DNA from: Albifimbria verrucaria
Lineage: Eukaryota; Ascomycota; Sordariomycetes; Hypocreales; Stachybotryaceae
Direction of reading: 5' to 3'
Assembly (NCBI GenBank): GCA_020081605.1
Contig: JAHREC010000013.1
Location: 4,154,001 to 4,218,000 of the forward strand
DNA length: 64,000 nucleotides
The position numbers and the translations under genes were made by a program. Below the pieces are notes generated by a model. That model made no database searches. It was not told where the DNA came from and saw nothing but the letters and a program-made list of their open reading frames with translations. Below, in pieces: positions 33,522 to 46,079 of the stretch (positions are counted from its first letter, which is position 1; each line of letters starts with the position of its first letter).

Positions 33522-35944
33522 TTATGCCCTCAAGACCCTGTTGATCTTGTAATGCCACAGCGAAAGCTCCGTCATGCGCCGTCCCTTCTTCTCTAGCTCA
33601 GCCCACGCTTGACGGTACCGTTTTGTAGCCCAATCCTGGAAGTCGGCCTGAAGTTTTTGCCCAGGCAAGGCATTGTAGGCTACGCCCAAACTGTCTCGTT
33701 GTTAGCATGGGAACCAGTAGATCGTCTCAATGGGTGAACTCACGTCATCGCATCCGGCTCCGAACCAACGACGGAGGCCATCTGCGTGATTAGGTTGCGC
33801 ACTTCCGGCTCGCGGCCACTGCCTGCAATGGCGCCAACGTATGCAATGTATACCGGCGCCGGAATCTCCACATCCATTCTTTCTAGCTTCTCCCAGATTT
33901 CTCTTGCTTGCGCGTCCCCATGTGGCTTCTTCTCCAGCGTCCAAAACACCGCTTCTAGACTGGCATAGGAAGGACCCTCCTGCGACCGTGTGATCTCGTT
34001 CCAGCAATCCAGTGCCCTCCATGGCCTTCCGCACGCCGTATAAGCCAGCATCAATGCGGTGTAGAGCCGGGGAGTGGGCTGAATAGTAGTATCCATCTTC
34101 AACATATTATGTACCATCTCCAAAGACTTTAGATCAGAACCCCGCTGAAAGCCTTCCAAACAGCTAATATATGTTTCAGCTTTTGGGTGATAAGATTTAT
34201 TTCGATGAGCTCGCATGTGTCCAAACACATGGGCTGCCATGTCTGACCGCTTGCGTTCGATGAATGCCTCCATGATCTTGACACGACGCTCAAAGCTGGC
34301 GTCCTGGAAGAATTGTTGCAGAAGCTGGTAGGTACCCCAAGCGCGAGCAGTGCTGGTGTTGGGGTCAACGCAGAAGGTGACGAATGCATTCTGCACGACC
34401 TCCCGTTGCGCCTCGCTGTATAAGAAAGAATGCCCTGACAAAAGATCCATGACATCGAAATGTTGATCGTTTTCCAAAAATTGTAGGCAGAGAGATGCAA
34501 CAGTGTTGGGCTCAAGCGGAACATGTCCCTGATCTACAGATTCAAGGACGCTTGAGATGAACTTGAAGTCTGGGGGCGATTGCTCGGTGAGCGTTACCAA
34601 GAAATTGTTCATGATGTGGCGGTACTCTTTGAGTATCTGAGGCTGGGAGCCTTTGCCTGGCGCCACTGTTTTGAGATCTTGGAAAGACTTCTTTGCCTCA
34701 TCCAAAAGCCCCGTTTCCAGTTGCAAGCGGAGTACCATGAGGCGTGTTTCCACATGTGAACTAAACTTCTTGGCTAAGTCCAGTGATAAGAGTCTTGCGG
34801 CCAACGATGCGTCCTTCAGGTCTACTGAGACCTGCAGGAGGCCGTTGAAGGTGCGTTGATCGGGCAGCACAGAGTTTTCGCGATCGACCATGTGTGACAT
34901 TATGACGGCCACATCTTCGACAGTCTTGCCTAGAACCAGCATTGCTTGGAGTAGTACATCCCAATATTTCTTCTTTGGCTGTGACTCGCCCAGCTCCAAG
35001 AAGATGGGTGTTGCCCAGTCCTCCAGCTCATTGCGCATTGCAAAGAAAGCAATATCATGGTAAACTTCAACATTGCTATAAGCTTGGTCGATCGGCTTCG
35101 AGAACCACTTCTGTGTTTCGGGAATGCGATCCAATTGCGCAAAGAAGCAAGTCACGGTCTTTTGCAGACCAGCATTGTAGGGTACGCCGTGCGTCTCAGC
35201 GTATTCAACCAGTTGGACTAGCTCCTTCTCGCAGTTCTCACGAGCCAACCCCTGTGCCACGACTTCCACTAGACCACCTTCTTTTTGGATGTATTGTTGG
35301 TACACAGGGTCTTCCCACTTGGCATATAACATGCTGAGAGCCTCTTTTGAACCGCCATACAAACAGAGGGAGCGGACAAGGTAGTCCCACTGTAGCTCTA
35401 GGGGCGTGGGCGACCTTCGTAGTTACCGTCCTCCCATGCAGCATACAGGGCTTTTGCGAAATCGAGATGGTTCGTTGTTCTTTCCTGTGGCTCAATGTCC
35501 AAAAGAACTTTCCGGGCCATGGCGAGGTCAGCCGTCGATAAGAGCGAAACATTTTGCTGAGATACTACGGGCGCGGTGAGGTACTTCAAGAGTCGGAGAC
35601 ACTGCAACGCTTGCGTGCTATTCAATGGCGTATGGTTCAAGAGTTTCCACTGCATCAGATTCCTCCAGGCGACAAGGAGCTCTTTTCGTGGTGGCGGTCG
35701 CACATTGTCGAGCATGCGACTGCGCCAAAGCATTATCTGCATCCATCCCGGTTCATACTCCGGTGCTCGCACGGATCGGGGGCTTTTCGAATAGAGCATT
35801 AAGGAATGTTCGCTGAAAGGTCCTGGGAGTCGCCGAGCGAGGGCATGGCCTCCGATGGACTGGGATCGAGTAGGCGGCGCATGTAGGCAGACGGGCGCGG
35901 TGGACGAGCAGACGTCGAGCTTGGCGGGCCAACGCTGGCCTCAT
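33522..35944 (-). CDS. Pentatricopeptide-repeat mitochondrial protein, CIA84-like
   Basis: About 790 residues. The main body is a helical-repeat protein with PPR-like units, for example PRLYTALMLAYTACGRPWRAL and AETYISCLEGFQRGSDLKSLE. An Arg-rich N-terminus (MRPALARQARRLLVHRARL) looks like a mitochondrial presequence. One 53-nt intron lies near the 3' end (plus 33691-33743; gtgagt donor). The C-terminus ends WHYKINRVLRA. Size and repeat type resemble Neurospora CIA84, the complex I assembly PPR protein, but Cya5-type PPR proteins are an alternative. Two breaks: one extra C (plus 35401-35404) and two extra C (plus 35778-35782) restore one frame with a whole number of codons. Confidence 0.75.
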
Positions 35945-37324
35945 GATGGATGGTTCTTATAAGATAGCGTGCCTGGGTCTTGTTAGTGTTCGTAGGATGA
36001 CAATTGGCGCCTGGCTGGCAGCAGATGAGCGTACGATTGCATGTTCGGTAACGGGCGTGTTCCAACAATTGCTGAAGCCGGGTGAAGCTGCTAACTGTCT
36101 CTGTATAGCTTGATAGGTGCGAATATTTTTGGGATGGAGGTTGATGGCCCGTAGTTCTCCTGACGGAGCACTAAGTAAGGTACCTGAGGTCCTGCAGCTG
36201 GTCGCTAGCAAACTTACCTGAACTAAGGTACCTGGACAGGGCCATTGCACTACCAGTATCGTTGAAACTGCGACTTTCATCTACCATAGTATATTCAGGT
36301 TGACAGTCTGCTTGTCCAAACAGACAAAGCTATGTTGGAAACATTTAAACCCGTTGGATTGATGCTTTTAGCCGGGTCGATGTTTGCCTTTTAGCTTGGT
36401 TGCTGAAGATCAAAAGAGGTCGGAGTTTGAAAGCTCAATCATTCATCCGGCATAACCAGTTTTAACCTCCGTCTGCACGTGCTTACATTTCATGCTTTTG
36501 AGGGTTCCTTGAATACTGTAGTATGAAGCATGTAAATGAAAATCTTCTCGTCTATTCGTACTCCCCAATTATGTATCTGCAAGAGGCTAGCCACAACGTG
36601 GCGCTATGAAAGAGAAGATAACCCCACAGGAAGCCGCGTCCAGTTGATGATCGGACAAGATCAATGTCGATCCTGTAACGGTAACTTGATCGATTACAAA
36701 CCATTGTACTGTACTGAGCGTTGCTGAACTCTATCGGGTCTGCCATTGCTGTAGCATGTGGTTGTGTACAGCACTGTGGTGATGTGCTGCGTGACGGGCC
36801 CCATCGGATCGCCATGAACCAACGTCGAAGCATTAATAATCCACCTTTTCACAGCCATGGCGAAACCTTGCCCGAGGATCATTAACTCCGAACATCGCAT
36901 TTCACGCTTCAGCTTATTGCCAGAAAAGGGTCAATGAGGCTGTTTTGAAGGCGGCCTTTGCAGGTGCTAGTACGCATTTGGGCCAAGCTTCCTTGCTTTC
37001 ATCTTGATGCACAGCTGGATCCTGCGCGTGCTGTTGGCTTGCTCCCGGCAACGCGGCGTCCCACTTGCATCATCGGAGGCACAATTCCCTCACCTGCTAG
37101 CTTATGGAGATATGGGAGGTCCATGGGGATGACTCTTATGTGAGAGAGCTACGTGCCGGTTTTAACATAAAACCCGGTGCCCTCTCGTATATATCGGGTG
37201 GGTTTCAATGACAATCACAGAAAACCCATTGAACGTCACGGACAAGAAGCACCGTGCCAGATCTCCACGCCAACCTTTGGTCCACATCAAGTTCACACGC
37301 ACCCCCAGAGCTAGAATTGCCAAG
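35945..37324. other. Divergent intergenic, PPR gene / aldo-keto reductase
   Basis: About 1.4 kb including both promoters. GGTACCT motifs recur near 36178-36231. The reductase frame stays open to an ATG at 37208. No other gene seen. Confidence 0.5.
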
Positions 37325-38436
37325 ATGCCTCTCATCGCCAAGTCTCCCAAGGATCGCATCATCCTAGGTCTTATGACCTTTGGTCCTTCCGAGGAACTAG
37401 GCGCTCGCGTTACTGACTTGGACACATTCAACAAGGCGCTGGACGTCTTCCAATCGAGAGGCTACAATGAAGTAGACACAGCTCGAGTCTACATTGGCGG
37501 CCAGCAGGAGGCGCACACACGTCAAACCAACTGGAAGGAGAGGGACTTACACTGGCCACCAAGGTCAAGTACCCTGCCAACCATGGTGACAACACTGCTG
37601 AAAAGGTCTTTGAATCAGTTGAGACCAGTCTGAAAGACCTGGGCACCGACTGCATCGATGTGAGAGCTGAATCCCTGCCTGATGTCGCATAGCTCCCCAC
37701 TGACCAGGTGTCGTAGCTGCTCTATCTGCACCGACCAGACCGTGGTGTTCCTTTCGTAGAGACGCTCGAAGCAATTGACAAGCTGCACAAGGCCGGCAAG
37801 TTTGTCCAGTTCGGTATCAGCAACTTCACCGCCTACGAGGTGGCCGAAGTCGTCATGACATGCAAGTACAACGGCTGGGTGCGACCTACCGTGTACCAGG
37901 GCATGTACAACGTTATCACGCGTAACATCGAGACGGAACTCTTCGTCGCGTGCCGTCGCTACGGCCTCGACATCGTCATCTACAACCCCATCGCGGGCGG
38001 TCTCTTCTCCGGCAAGATCAAGTCCAAGGACATCGTGCCTGAGAGCGGCCGCTTCTCCGACGTCAGCAAGTTCACCGGTGATGCCTACCGCAAGCGCTAC
38101 TTCCGCGAGAGCACCTTCAAGGCACTGCAGGTCATCGAGGCGGCCATCGAGAAGCACAACCTGTCCATGATCGAGACTGCGCTGCGGTGGACTGTACACC
38201 ACTCTCAGCTGAAGATCAAGGACGGCAATGACGGTATCCTGATCGGCGTCTCGAGCGTCGAGCAGTTGGAGAACAACCTGGATAACCTGGAGAAGGGACC
38301 TCTACCGGAGGAGGTGGTGCAGGCACTGGACGAGGCCTGGCGGGTGTCCAAGGCTGACTCGACCGAGTACTGGCATGGCGAACTGACGTACGGCTACAAC
38401 CCTCACGAGGTCTTGTTCGGTGCGGGATCCAAGTAA
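37325..38436 (+). CDS. Aldo-keto reductase, AKR7 (aflatoxin B1-aldehyde reductase)-like
   Basis: 351 residues. Two exons around a 57-nt intron (37660-37716; gtgaga donor, cgtag acceptor). The NADPH-dependent (beta/alpha)8 family is clear: GLMTFGPSEELGARV, catalytic Asp and Tyr in YNEVDTARVY, Lys in LATKVKYP, His in LLYLHRPD, and the C-terminal cofactor-site part ILIGVSSVEQLENN. Members reduce reactive aldehydes in the cytosol; the natural substrate cannot be read from sequence. One frame break at the G3 run 37542-37544 is repaired by one G and yields RGLTLATK. Start set at 37325 (MPLIAKSPKDR). An in-frame ATG at 37208 would add 39 basic residues, conceivably a targeting extension. Confidence 0.9.
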
Positions 38437-39241
38437 GGCAGGGTTGCGTGCAGCCTGAAATAATATATGCAAAGTCAGTTTACGGCAGGGAAAACGCTGC
38501 GTGATTGTCCAGAGTGATGAGAATTGGCCCAGCACGTGAATACAGATGCACGCCTAGAGCATTGCATGTGACCCTTGAGACCTGTAGAAGCAGGGAAGTG
38601 AGAAGTACCGGTGACGTGGTCAACGCCCATGGCCCCCACAATAGAGGATCCCCACACGCCGGTACCCTGTGGTCAGCGGGTTGTGCGCTGTGAGCGTATG
38701 TACTGAGGGTCCTCAGCCGCTTACCGGCTTCAGTTCCAGCTCCTTAGCGGCCTTGGCTGGAGTAATTTTTAACAACTAGAACCCTGAAAATGCCCATGAA
38801 CCATCCCCCTACCGAAAGTACATATTAGCAGCATTTGCCTGTCGCAGTAACCCAAGCCAAACCGTGTCCCCTCCGTTTGGAATTAAACCCCGGCCTTCCG
38901 CATTATCGGTCCGGAACTAGGAACTTCCTTTCGGGAATTGCCATCTAAAGTCTGAACTGAGACCTTCTTAGACACTCAAACTTTCCACCCCGTTTGCATC
39001 TTGCATTGTCCCAACCGGCCAGCATACACCCGAGCGCAGTTTCTTTGCAGCAAGGCACTGCTTCCCAGAACACCACCTTGTGCGCCCGCGCAATTGTCAC
39101 ATGCCACCACCAACAGAACCGCGCGCATCCCATTTCAAGGCCTGGTCGCAGCCCTCCTCGCACTCTCGGGCTCCCGACCGACCCTCCCCATCGTGAAACC
39201 GCTGTCTTTTTCCCAAGGATTAGAATCTACAAACCTCGACA
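38437..39241. other. Intergenic, aldo-keto reductase to transporter
   Basis: 805 bases with the downstream transporter promoter. No other feature recognised. Confidence 0.5.
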
Positions 39242-40608
39242 ATGAACGGAACAACTGACCGCGTCGAAGAAGGGCCTCGCTCGGCCGTGCCCTTGCTCTC
39301 CAAAAGGACGACCATCGCGGCCGGCAAGGCTTGGCGCCCCTTACGACGAAGATGACCACGACGACGACGATGATAACAACGGCCCATACCATCCGCCAAT
39401 GCTACGTCCTCCGACTCTGAGCAGACGGTCCACGATGCGCAGCCGTAGCCCTAAGGAAATGGCCGCCGCCAGGGCCACGCGCAAGAAGTACACGTATGCT
39501 GCTTTCTTCCTGCTCGTCAGCCTCGTGTCCTTCTGCGTGCAGACCGAGCTGAGCGCATACATCCAGCATGATTTGGGGTGGGACAAGGCGTACTGCATGA
39601 TGTACTTCACTCACGGCTCGTGGATCGTGCTGTGGCCTGTCTTGCTGCTGGTTCAGCGAGTGCAGAAGCGAGATCTGTCCTGGCCTGTCTTTTGGCAGAG
39701 ACACAAGCAACTCCTCTGGACCACGGCCATTATGGTGGAGACGAGATCCCTTGATCCCCACAAGCCTGCGGTCCAGCATCGTGCGCAACCGCTGCGCTAC
39801 ATGATTCGCTTTACCGCCATGATCACATCTGCTCTTACCATTGCTGGTCTCAGCTGGTACATTGCCGTCAGTTTGACTACACCGTCAGACTTGACAGCTA
39901 TCTACAATTGCTCTGCTTTTTCGCATACGTCTTTTCTGTGCCTTTGTTGAAAGAGCCACTGCGACTTGACAAGTCTATTGCTGTTCTCATTGCCATTGGT
40001 GGCGTTCTTGTCGTGGCTTATGGCGATACCGACGACAGCGAGGCGGAGGCTGCAGGCAACGGCCGCTTTTTGGGCAACCTCGTCATTGGAATCGGATCCG
40101 TCTTGTACGGCCTCTACGAGGTCCTTTATAAACGCTTTGCTTGTCCACCCGATGGCACGTCTCCAGTTCGGTCAATGGTGTTTGCAAACTTGTTTGGTGC
40201 CTGCATCGGTCTCTTTACCTTGACTGTGCTCTGGATCCCCTCCCCATCCTGCACATTCTCAACATTGAGCGGTTCGAGATCCCCGAGGCTTCCACTTGCT
40301 GGCTTATTCTGGCCGCCACGCTCTCCAACGCTACTTTTAGCGGCTCGTTCCTCGTCCTCATCTCGCTTACGTCACCTGTCCTTTCCTCCGTAGCCGCCCT
40401 GCTCACCATTTTCATCGTCGCAATTGTCGACTGGCTTCTGACCGGCAAGCCGCTGAGCGCGGCTGCGATGGGTGGCGGCTTGATGATCATTATTGCGTTC
40501 TTGGGTCTCAGCTGGAGCAGCTATCGTGAGATGACGGAGCAGGAAGCGCACAAGCTGGCTGTGGACTTTTCCGACAGCGATGAAGACCTCCGTAGCGAGG
40601 ATGACTGA
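39242..40608 (+). CDS. EamA/DMT-superfamily membrane transporter (Thi74/YML018C-like)
   Basis: About 455 residues, single exon, with roughly ten hydrophobic helices. An acidic, low-complexity N-terminus (PYDEDDHDDDDDNNGPY) precedes helix 1 (YAAFFLLVSLVSFCVQTEL). Later helices include KSIAVLIAIGGVLVVAYGD and GGGLMIIIAFLGLSWSSY, the EamA duplication pattern. Yeast relatives sit in the vacuolar membrane or are thiamine-regulated; the substrate is unknown. Three frame breaks: around the A4 run 39302-39305 (two missing or one extra base), T5 run 39917-39921 (+1) and C4 run 40237-40240 (+1). The N-terminal joint is the least certain, and 39399 is an alternative start within the N-terminal tail. Confidence 0.82.
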
Positions 40609-41714
40609 ACGGTTTTCATTGGACTGTTGATATACACAACATCTGTACATAGTTTCATTTTTGGTTGTGGTGCATTTTTGGTCTGCAGTTGCATTCCGTC
40701 GGGTCATTTGGGCATAGACATTCGACGTTTCCAACATATGGGTATGTTGGTATATATCTGGAGATACCAGAAGAACTGGTCTAATTGCCGTTTGCTGGGT
40801 ATTGGGCATTTTGCGGCGTTTAGAGATATAGACAAACTCGCCTGTTATCATACATTTCGTTCCCAGAGTGTTGCAGTGTCCAAAATAATGACTACGTTCA
40901 ATTTTGGGAGTCAAGCTCCGCGTTTACATGTAAGAGAACGCCGGCCTCCACGCCCAGTTTTGAAGAGAATGAACCCATGGGTTGAATTTTGTAGCATTCG
41001 TCGGCTTGGACAAATACTCATAGCGTCAATGTACTGACCATCGAGATGACTTTGGCCCAGTTCGAATACTGTTATAATATAATTCAATTAGTCTCAAATC
41101 ATGCTCATCCCTTATATTGGGTTTTTCATAAACCATTCATTTGGGACTTATCACCTAACACAACTTGTATCGAACTGACTGTTACAACACATCCTGAGAT
41201 ATCATGTCGAAGTTTGAACATCTCTACTTCCTCGTGTAATTATGAAACAGAATCGATATCATCAACATCTGTAGAGTGGAACAACCTTGTTGGCCTCAAT
41301 CACATCATGGGATGAGCCATAGCTGAAGCCTCGGGTTGCTTGGAGTTGTGGTTTAGAGATTCGACAATCTCGTATACTCACGCCCATAAGTGGCGACAAT
41401 TTCTTACCCAAAGTTGAAGGTAAACAATGGCGAGTTTATCACCTGGCAATTCCAGCCCTTTCAGCAACTCTTGCAAACACCTGGGAATTTCTAGGAAGAG
41501 CGACCTCAGCTGACCAAGGCACTGCACCAGCTGGCAGACAGTTGCGCACTTCTCTACCAAGACAACTCTTAAACAACGGGCGATCACCACGCCAGTTTGT
41601 TTTTGTTTACTCTACTACACAAGACGAACGCGAGGATTTGCTCACATGCCCATCTTTCATCTCATGTTCAACATTACCCTGACTCCGCGATTTCATTAGC
41701 TGGTGCTCTGGTTA
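40609..41714. other. Intergenic, transporter 3' flank to unknown gene
   Basis: About 1.1 kb, AT-richer around 41070-41230. No gene or RNA recognised. Confidence 0.5.
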
Positions 41715-42648
41715 ATGCCAGTCGATATGCGGATGGCTCACTATAATCCTGTCTTCTTCGGAGAATCCGAGACTGCAAAGGAAGGGTTTCTACGAGCACG
41801 CGGCAAAGCTACCGAGTCATTATGGGAAGAATATCAGGCAGGAGAACACATTTCTGCTGTTGGATACTTCGATAAGTCCGTCGACTTGATTCCCTCTTCC
41901 AACCTTAATGTGCGCCAACTCATAGACCCTGAGACTGGGGAACTCAGCGGTGTCGACATTGTGAAGAAGTCTAACCCACTTGACCTCAACTTTATGGGAT
42001 ACGATCCTCAGCAGAAGTGCTTTGCTTATCGAGGAGAGGCCCGACTATTCGACCTGTTCGTATCATATATTAGTGAACTCCTCAAGGGCAAGCACGTGCG
42101 TACCGTTTGCAAGATTGCCGAGGTGAGGGTAGCTGGTGGAGGCTTGCCTGCCAACATGACCTTTGAGGAATTTGCTGGCCATGTTGAGGTCATCGAATAC
42201 GGCATGTGGTTGCTTGATTCAGAGAGTGATTCAGGTAAACTCACCGTCCTAAGAGCTGCTGGGATAGAACTGACCTGCTGCAGAAGACGAGGAACAAGCA
42301 CGAGCTTCGCCTATCTCAAACGAGTTGCGGGCTCAGGAGCCCTGCCAGGATGAACAAAATATGGAGCATATGGATACTTGCATCGATCAAGGGTACACAC
42401 CGGTCAATGGATCAGAAGACGAGGTTACACCCAGAGCGGACTCAACTCTAGCAGACACGAACTGCATGCCCTCCACATCTGCAGCACAGGGCCTGGATGT
42501 TCGGAACAGCGGTCGACGATACCCACTTCGAGCCAGAAGCATGCCCACTGGGGTCATTTCAGCGCCGACCCCGAAGCCGCCCATCAACAAGAGCACTCGG
42601 TCTAATGCTGGCAACAACTGCAGGAGGTCGAAGCGCAATCATCACTAA
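41715..42648 (+). CDS. Protein of unknown function with basic Ser/Arg-rich tail
   Basis: Two exons around a 49-nt intron (42235-42283; gtaaac donor, ctgac branch, ctgcag acceptor); the frame is otherwise intact. The ordered N-terminal ~175 residues start MPVDMRMAHYNPVFFGES and include SAVGYFDKSVDLIPSSNL and AYRGEARLFDLFVSYISEL. The intron falls in an acidic SDSEDEE stretch. After it comes a low-complexity region ending in a basic NNCRRSKRNHH, which could be a nuclear signal. No family recognised. Unlike most neighbours there is no frame break over about 880 coding bases, and the intron restores the frame cleanly, which supports a real gene. An upstream exon cannot be excluded. Confidence 0.6.
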
Positions 42649-43030
42649 AGCCTTACGGCAGGGCAATAGAAACCTGTTTTGCTCTCCCACACTGGCTCCA
42701 GATGCATGCTATAATGTAGGATATATAGGTTGTTAGCTCATAGAGCGCGCTTGTTGGTGGATCTGTGAGATAGCCCGCTTGGCGAAGGATATTGCTTTGG
42801 CTTTGGCAAACTTAGGATGAAAAACTTCACGGTGGTAAACATGAGAAAGAATGGGTATTTGTGGATCAGAAACCACTTGCATGGTCTATTAATTATGCGT
42901 GCTCTGTATTAAATAATGCAATAGTATGGCTGCATGGTGCCGAGTCGCGTTTATCTTTCATAACCCATCGTGAAACAAAGTCATTAAGCCGTGATAGTGC
43001 AGCTTCCCTTCATATCCTCCAAATGATAGT
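42649..43030. other. Convergent 3' region
   Basis: 382 bases between convergent stops, AT-rich near 42890-42930. Nothing else seen. Confidence 0.5.
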
Positions 43031-43511
43031 TTACAGGCCGCAGTTCTTGGTGGAGACCTGGGTGGCCTTGGCGTCGACACGGCCGAGCTGAGCAGCCTGG
43101 CCGTTGGTGAGGGCGTTCATGGCATCGAGGGCGATGTTGAAGCCAGCAGCGGCGTGGTCGATGGCAAGGACGTTGATGGACTTGCCCTTGTACTCGAGCT
43201 TCCAGCAAGTGCCGCAAGAGGCGGAGTTCCAGCCAGCGATGGCCTGGGCGCCACCGATGTAAGGGAACTTGGGCACGTTGCCCTGAGTCTGCCAGCCGTA
43301 GCGGGTGATGAGGCCGTTGGCACCGTCGGAGCAGGAGACGGCGGTCAGGAGCGGCCACGGTTGTCATAGCCGGTGTCGTAGGAGACTGATGGAGCATTTA
43401 GTGTAAGCCAGAGACGTAGCTGGTAGAGTTAGGTTTGAAAGGTCACTTACCAGTAATGGCCGAGACGGCGGCGGCCATGGTGGCGAGGCTGAAGAGGTTG
43501 GACAGCTGCAT
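43031..43511 (-). CDS. Cerato-platanin family secreted protein
   Basis: 138 residues. A signal peptide of about 18 residues is followed by the compact double-psi beta-barrel domain with the four conserved cysteines that form its two disulfides. One intron (plus 43386-43450; gtaagt donor, tcag acceptor) falls right after the signal peptide, a common arrangement in the family. Cerato-platanins are abundant small fungal cell-wall or secreted proteins that bind chitin oligomers and can act as elicitors on plants. In a non-pathogen the role is in the fungal wall and hyphal surface. One frame break near plus 43348-43349 is explained by one under-called C on the coding strand. The upstream region is about 1.4 kb and probably carries strong regulation. 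Confidence 0.93.
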
Positions 43512-44884
43512 GTTTGCGGTTGTGGTGGAGGTTTGTTGGGTAGGAAGGTGAGTGAGCTGTTGGACTGAGGCTTGAGAGAAGTGGATGAGAAGCAGGATGA
43601 AGAATCTCAATCCATCACGCACCCAGCTCCCTTCTTATATTTTTCTGACGAGACGGGCCATCGGGCAGGATCATAACAGAATGGCTATTGCTCCGCAATC
43701 CGACACTTCACGCAGCGGCGGGGCTGTGATCACGAAGGTTCCCAGCTTATGCCAGCGACCGCCCATCATGACGTTGTTCTTCGTGTTCAACGATAGTGTC
43801 GCACTGATTCGAGAAGGATGGACGACCCCACGGCAGATGCCGCGAGCCGGGGTCAGCGCTTCGGCAAATCCAATGCCCTGGAGAAATAGTCCATGGAGGC
43901 ATTTCCTTGCGGGTCTGGCCCTTGCGCTGTGAAGGCAGTGGAGTGGTGGGAATGTGGGTTCCTCGTATTTGCTCTGTTTTTGCCTGTCCGCCCAGCCATG
44001 GACGTCCGACCGTTTCCCCAAGATCAGCGGCCCATCGCACAGCAGCAGCGGGTGCCATCGCATTAGGAAGGTTCACATTACGGCCGGGCCGTTGGCGACG
44101 GAGAGGCGAACTAGACCACGGTGCATAAATATAAACGAGCAGGGACCGGCTCTCTCTGGCTCGGATGCATGGTGGTGGCGGGCCCGTATCGCGTGTAAGC
44201 CTCACACAGCATGCATCAGATGCAGCACGTATCCAGCGCCCAGATGTTGGCGAGGGAACGTTGGGCAGGGCGACTGCAGGCGGAAGAGAAAATACGAGCC
44301 TGCGCTGGGATCAGGTGCTGAGGATGCTGAGCCCCGTGAGCCTTAGCCGCATGATCATCGTCAGACTAGGGACGATCCAGAACGAGGGCACGCCGGCAGC
44401 AAGACGTCAATGCCAGCGTCGGGCGATTCCTGATGTCCACTGCTCGGTCGAGACTCAGAATCAGACAACATGTGTAAACGAGGTTCGCTGCAGCAGGTCG
44501 ATAGCGTCAGGGACAGAAATAGAAGCCTAGATCTTATAGGTAGGTAGTAGGTATGTACTATGTAAGTGCTGTGAAGGTATGTGCTGTGCTGTATTAAGAC
44601 AGGCAGGTCAATAATTGACAGAGAGCGACGTCCCAAAGTAGGTGTAAGCCAAGAAATATTGAATCAATGGCAGAGGCACAGCTCAAGACGTCCGTCCTAC
44701 CCTGGAGCACCTCATGCTCCGGGTGACACAACCCCACTACCCTCCAAAGCTCCGGAATCGGGAGCTTCAGATGCCACAAACTTCTCTGTACCACCGGACC
44801 TTGGATCCAATTGAGGCTCCGAACAAACCAGAAGCATTCTGACTCTTCCTGGCGCGTGATATCCCTACTGTTTCAACTACAGTC
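43512..44884. other. Divergent intergenic, cerato-platanin / THR1
   Basis: About 1.4 kb with both promoters. A TATAAAT-like box is near 44123, and a TAGGTAGGTAGTAGGTATG run lies at about 44537-44556. A TGACTC half-consensus lies near THR1. No gene seen. Confidence 0.5.
44840..44845. promoter_or_regulatory. TGACTC element (possible CPC1/GCN4 site)
   Basis: TGACTC (last base of the 7-mer is T, not A) 40 bases upstream of the THR1 start codon. It is a near match to the general amino-acid control element that is perfect upstream of HIS7. Being so close to the ATG it could lie in the transcribed leader; weak call. Confidence 0.35.
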
Positions 44885-46079
44885 ATGGAATCATTCGTCA
44901 TCAAGACACCATGCTCCAGCGCCAACATTGGCCCGGGCTTCGATGTCATCGGCCTGGCGCTGTCGGTCTACCTCGAGCTGCACGTCACCATCGACAGGTC
45001 TAAGAAGTCGTCCGAGCACCCCATCAACTGCAGGGTGACATACGAGGGCCAGGGCGAGGACTCAGGTGACATCAGCCTGGATCCCCGCGACAACCTCATC
45101 ACCCGCGTTGCGCTGTATGTGCTGCGCTGCCACGACCAGCGAGAATTCCCTGTTGAGACCCATGTGCACATCAAGAACCCCATTCCCTGGGACGGGGTCT
45201 GGGAAGCTCCGGAGCGGCCGTGGTTGCTGGTGTGATGCTGGGCAAGGAGGTTGGCGGTTTGAAGCACCTGGACAACGAACGGTTGTTCGACTATTGCTTG
45301 ATGATCGGTACGACTACTTTGGTGTGAATCGAACAGGAGTGTGACTAATAAGTATATATACAGAAAGGCACCCGGACAATGTCGGCGCCGCCCTGTACGG
45401 AGGCTTTGTCGGAACCTACCTCAAGCCGCTCACGCCTGAGGACGTTGCGAGAACAGAGATCCCCTGAGTGAGGTGCTGCCCGCACCGGCCGGCGGTGTCG
45501 ATACTGGCGAGAAGCCTCCCGCGCCCCCGTACGGCATTGGACACCACATCAAGTTCCACTGGGCCAAGGAGATCAAGGCCGTTGCCATCATCCCGGATTT
45601 CGTAGTCGCCACCCACAGTGCTCGCGCTGTGCTTCCCGAGAAGTACTCGCGTCCCGATGTTGTGAGTTATCAAACCAGAGCGAAGCCATGTAGGTTTGGC
45701 AAGGCGCTGACAGCAATTCATCACAGACCTTCAACCTGCAGCGCATCGCACTGCTACCCGTTGCACTTGGCCAGTCGCCCCTGATCCCGAGCTCATTCAC
45801 CTCGCCATGCAGGATAAGATTCATCAGCCATACCGACAGACGCTCATCCCTGGTCTGACCGAGATTGTCGAGTCCATGTCTCCCAAGACGCAAGAGGGCT
45901 TCCTGGGAGTGTGCTTGTCTGGCGCCGGGCCCACGATCTTGGCTCTTGCTACCAGCAACTTCGAGGAGATCGCAAACAGCATCATCCAGAAGCTGAAGCA
46001 GCACAACGAGAAGAAGGATCTGGAATGCCAATGGAAGGTCCTTGAACCGGCCGAAGGCACGCAAGTTCTGCGTCAATAG
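44885..46079 (+). CDS. THR1: Homoserine kinase
   Basis: 358 residues, three exons with introns at 45308-45363 (56 nt, gtacga donor) and 45662-45726 (65 nt, gtgagt donor). This GHMP kinase phosphorylates homoserine for threonine synthesis in the cytosol. Visible motifs: N-terminal VIKTPCSSANIGPGFDVIG, the ATP-loop PLGRGLGSSGAAVVAGV, RHPDNVGAALYGGFVG, and C-terminal GVCLSGAGPTILALA. Three frame breaks, each needing one C: 45185-45187, 45461-45464 and 45778-45781. The total is then a whole number of codons. Without the first repair the ATP loop itself is lost, so the breaks cannot be real in a prototroph. Confidence 0.95.
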
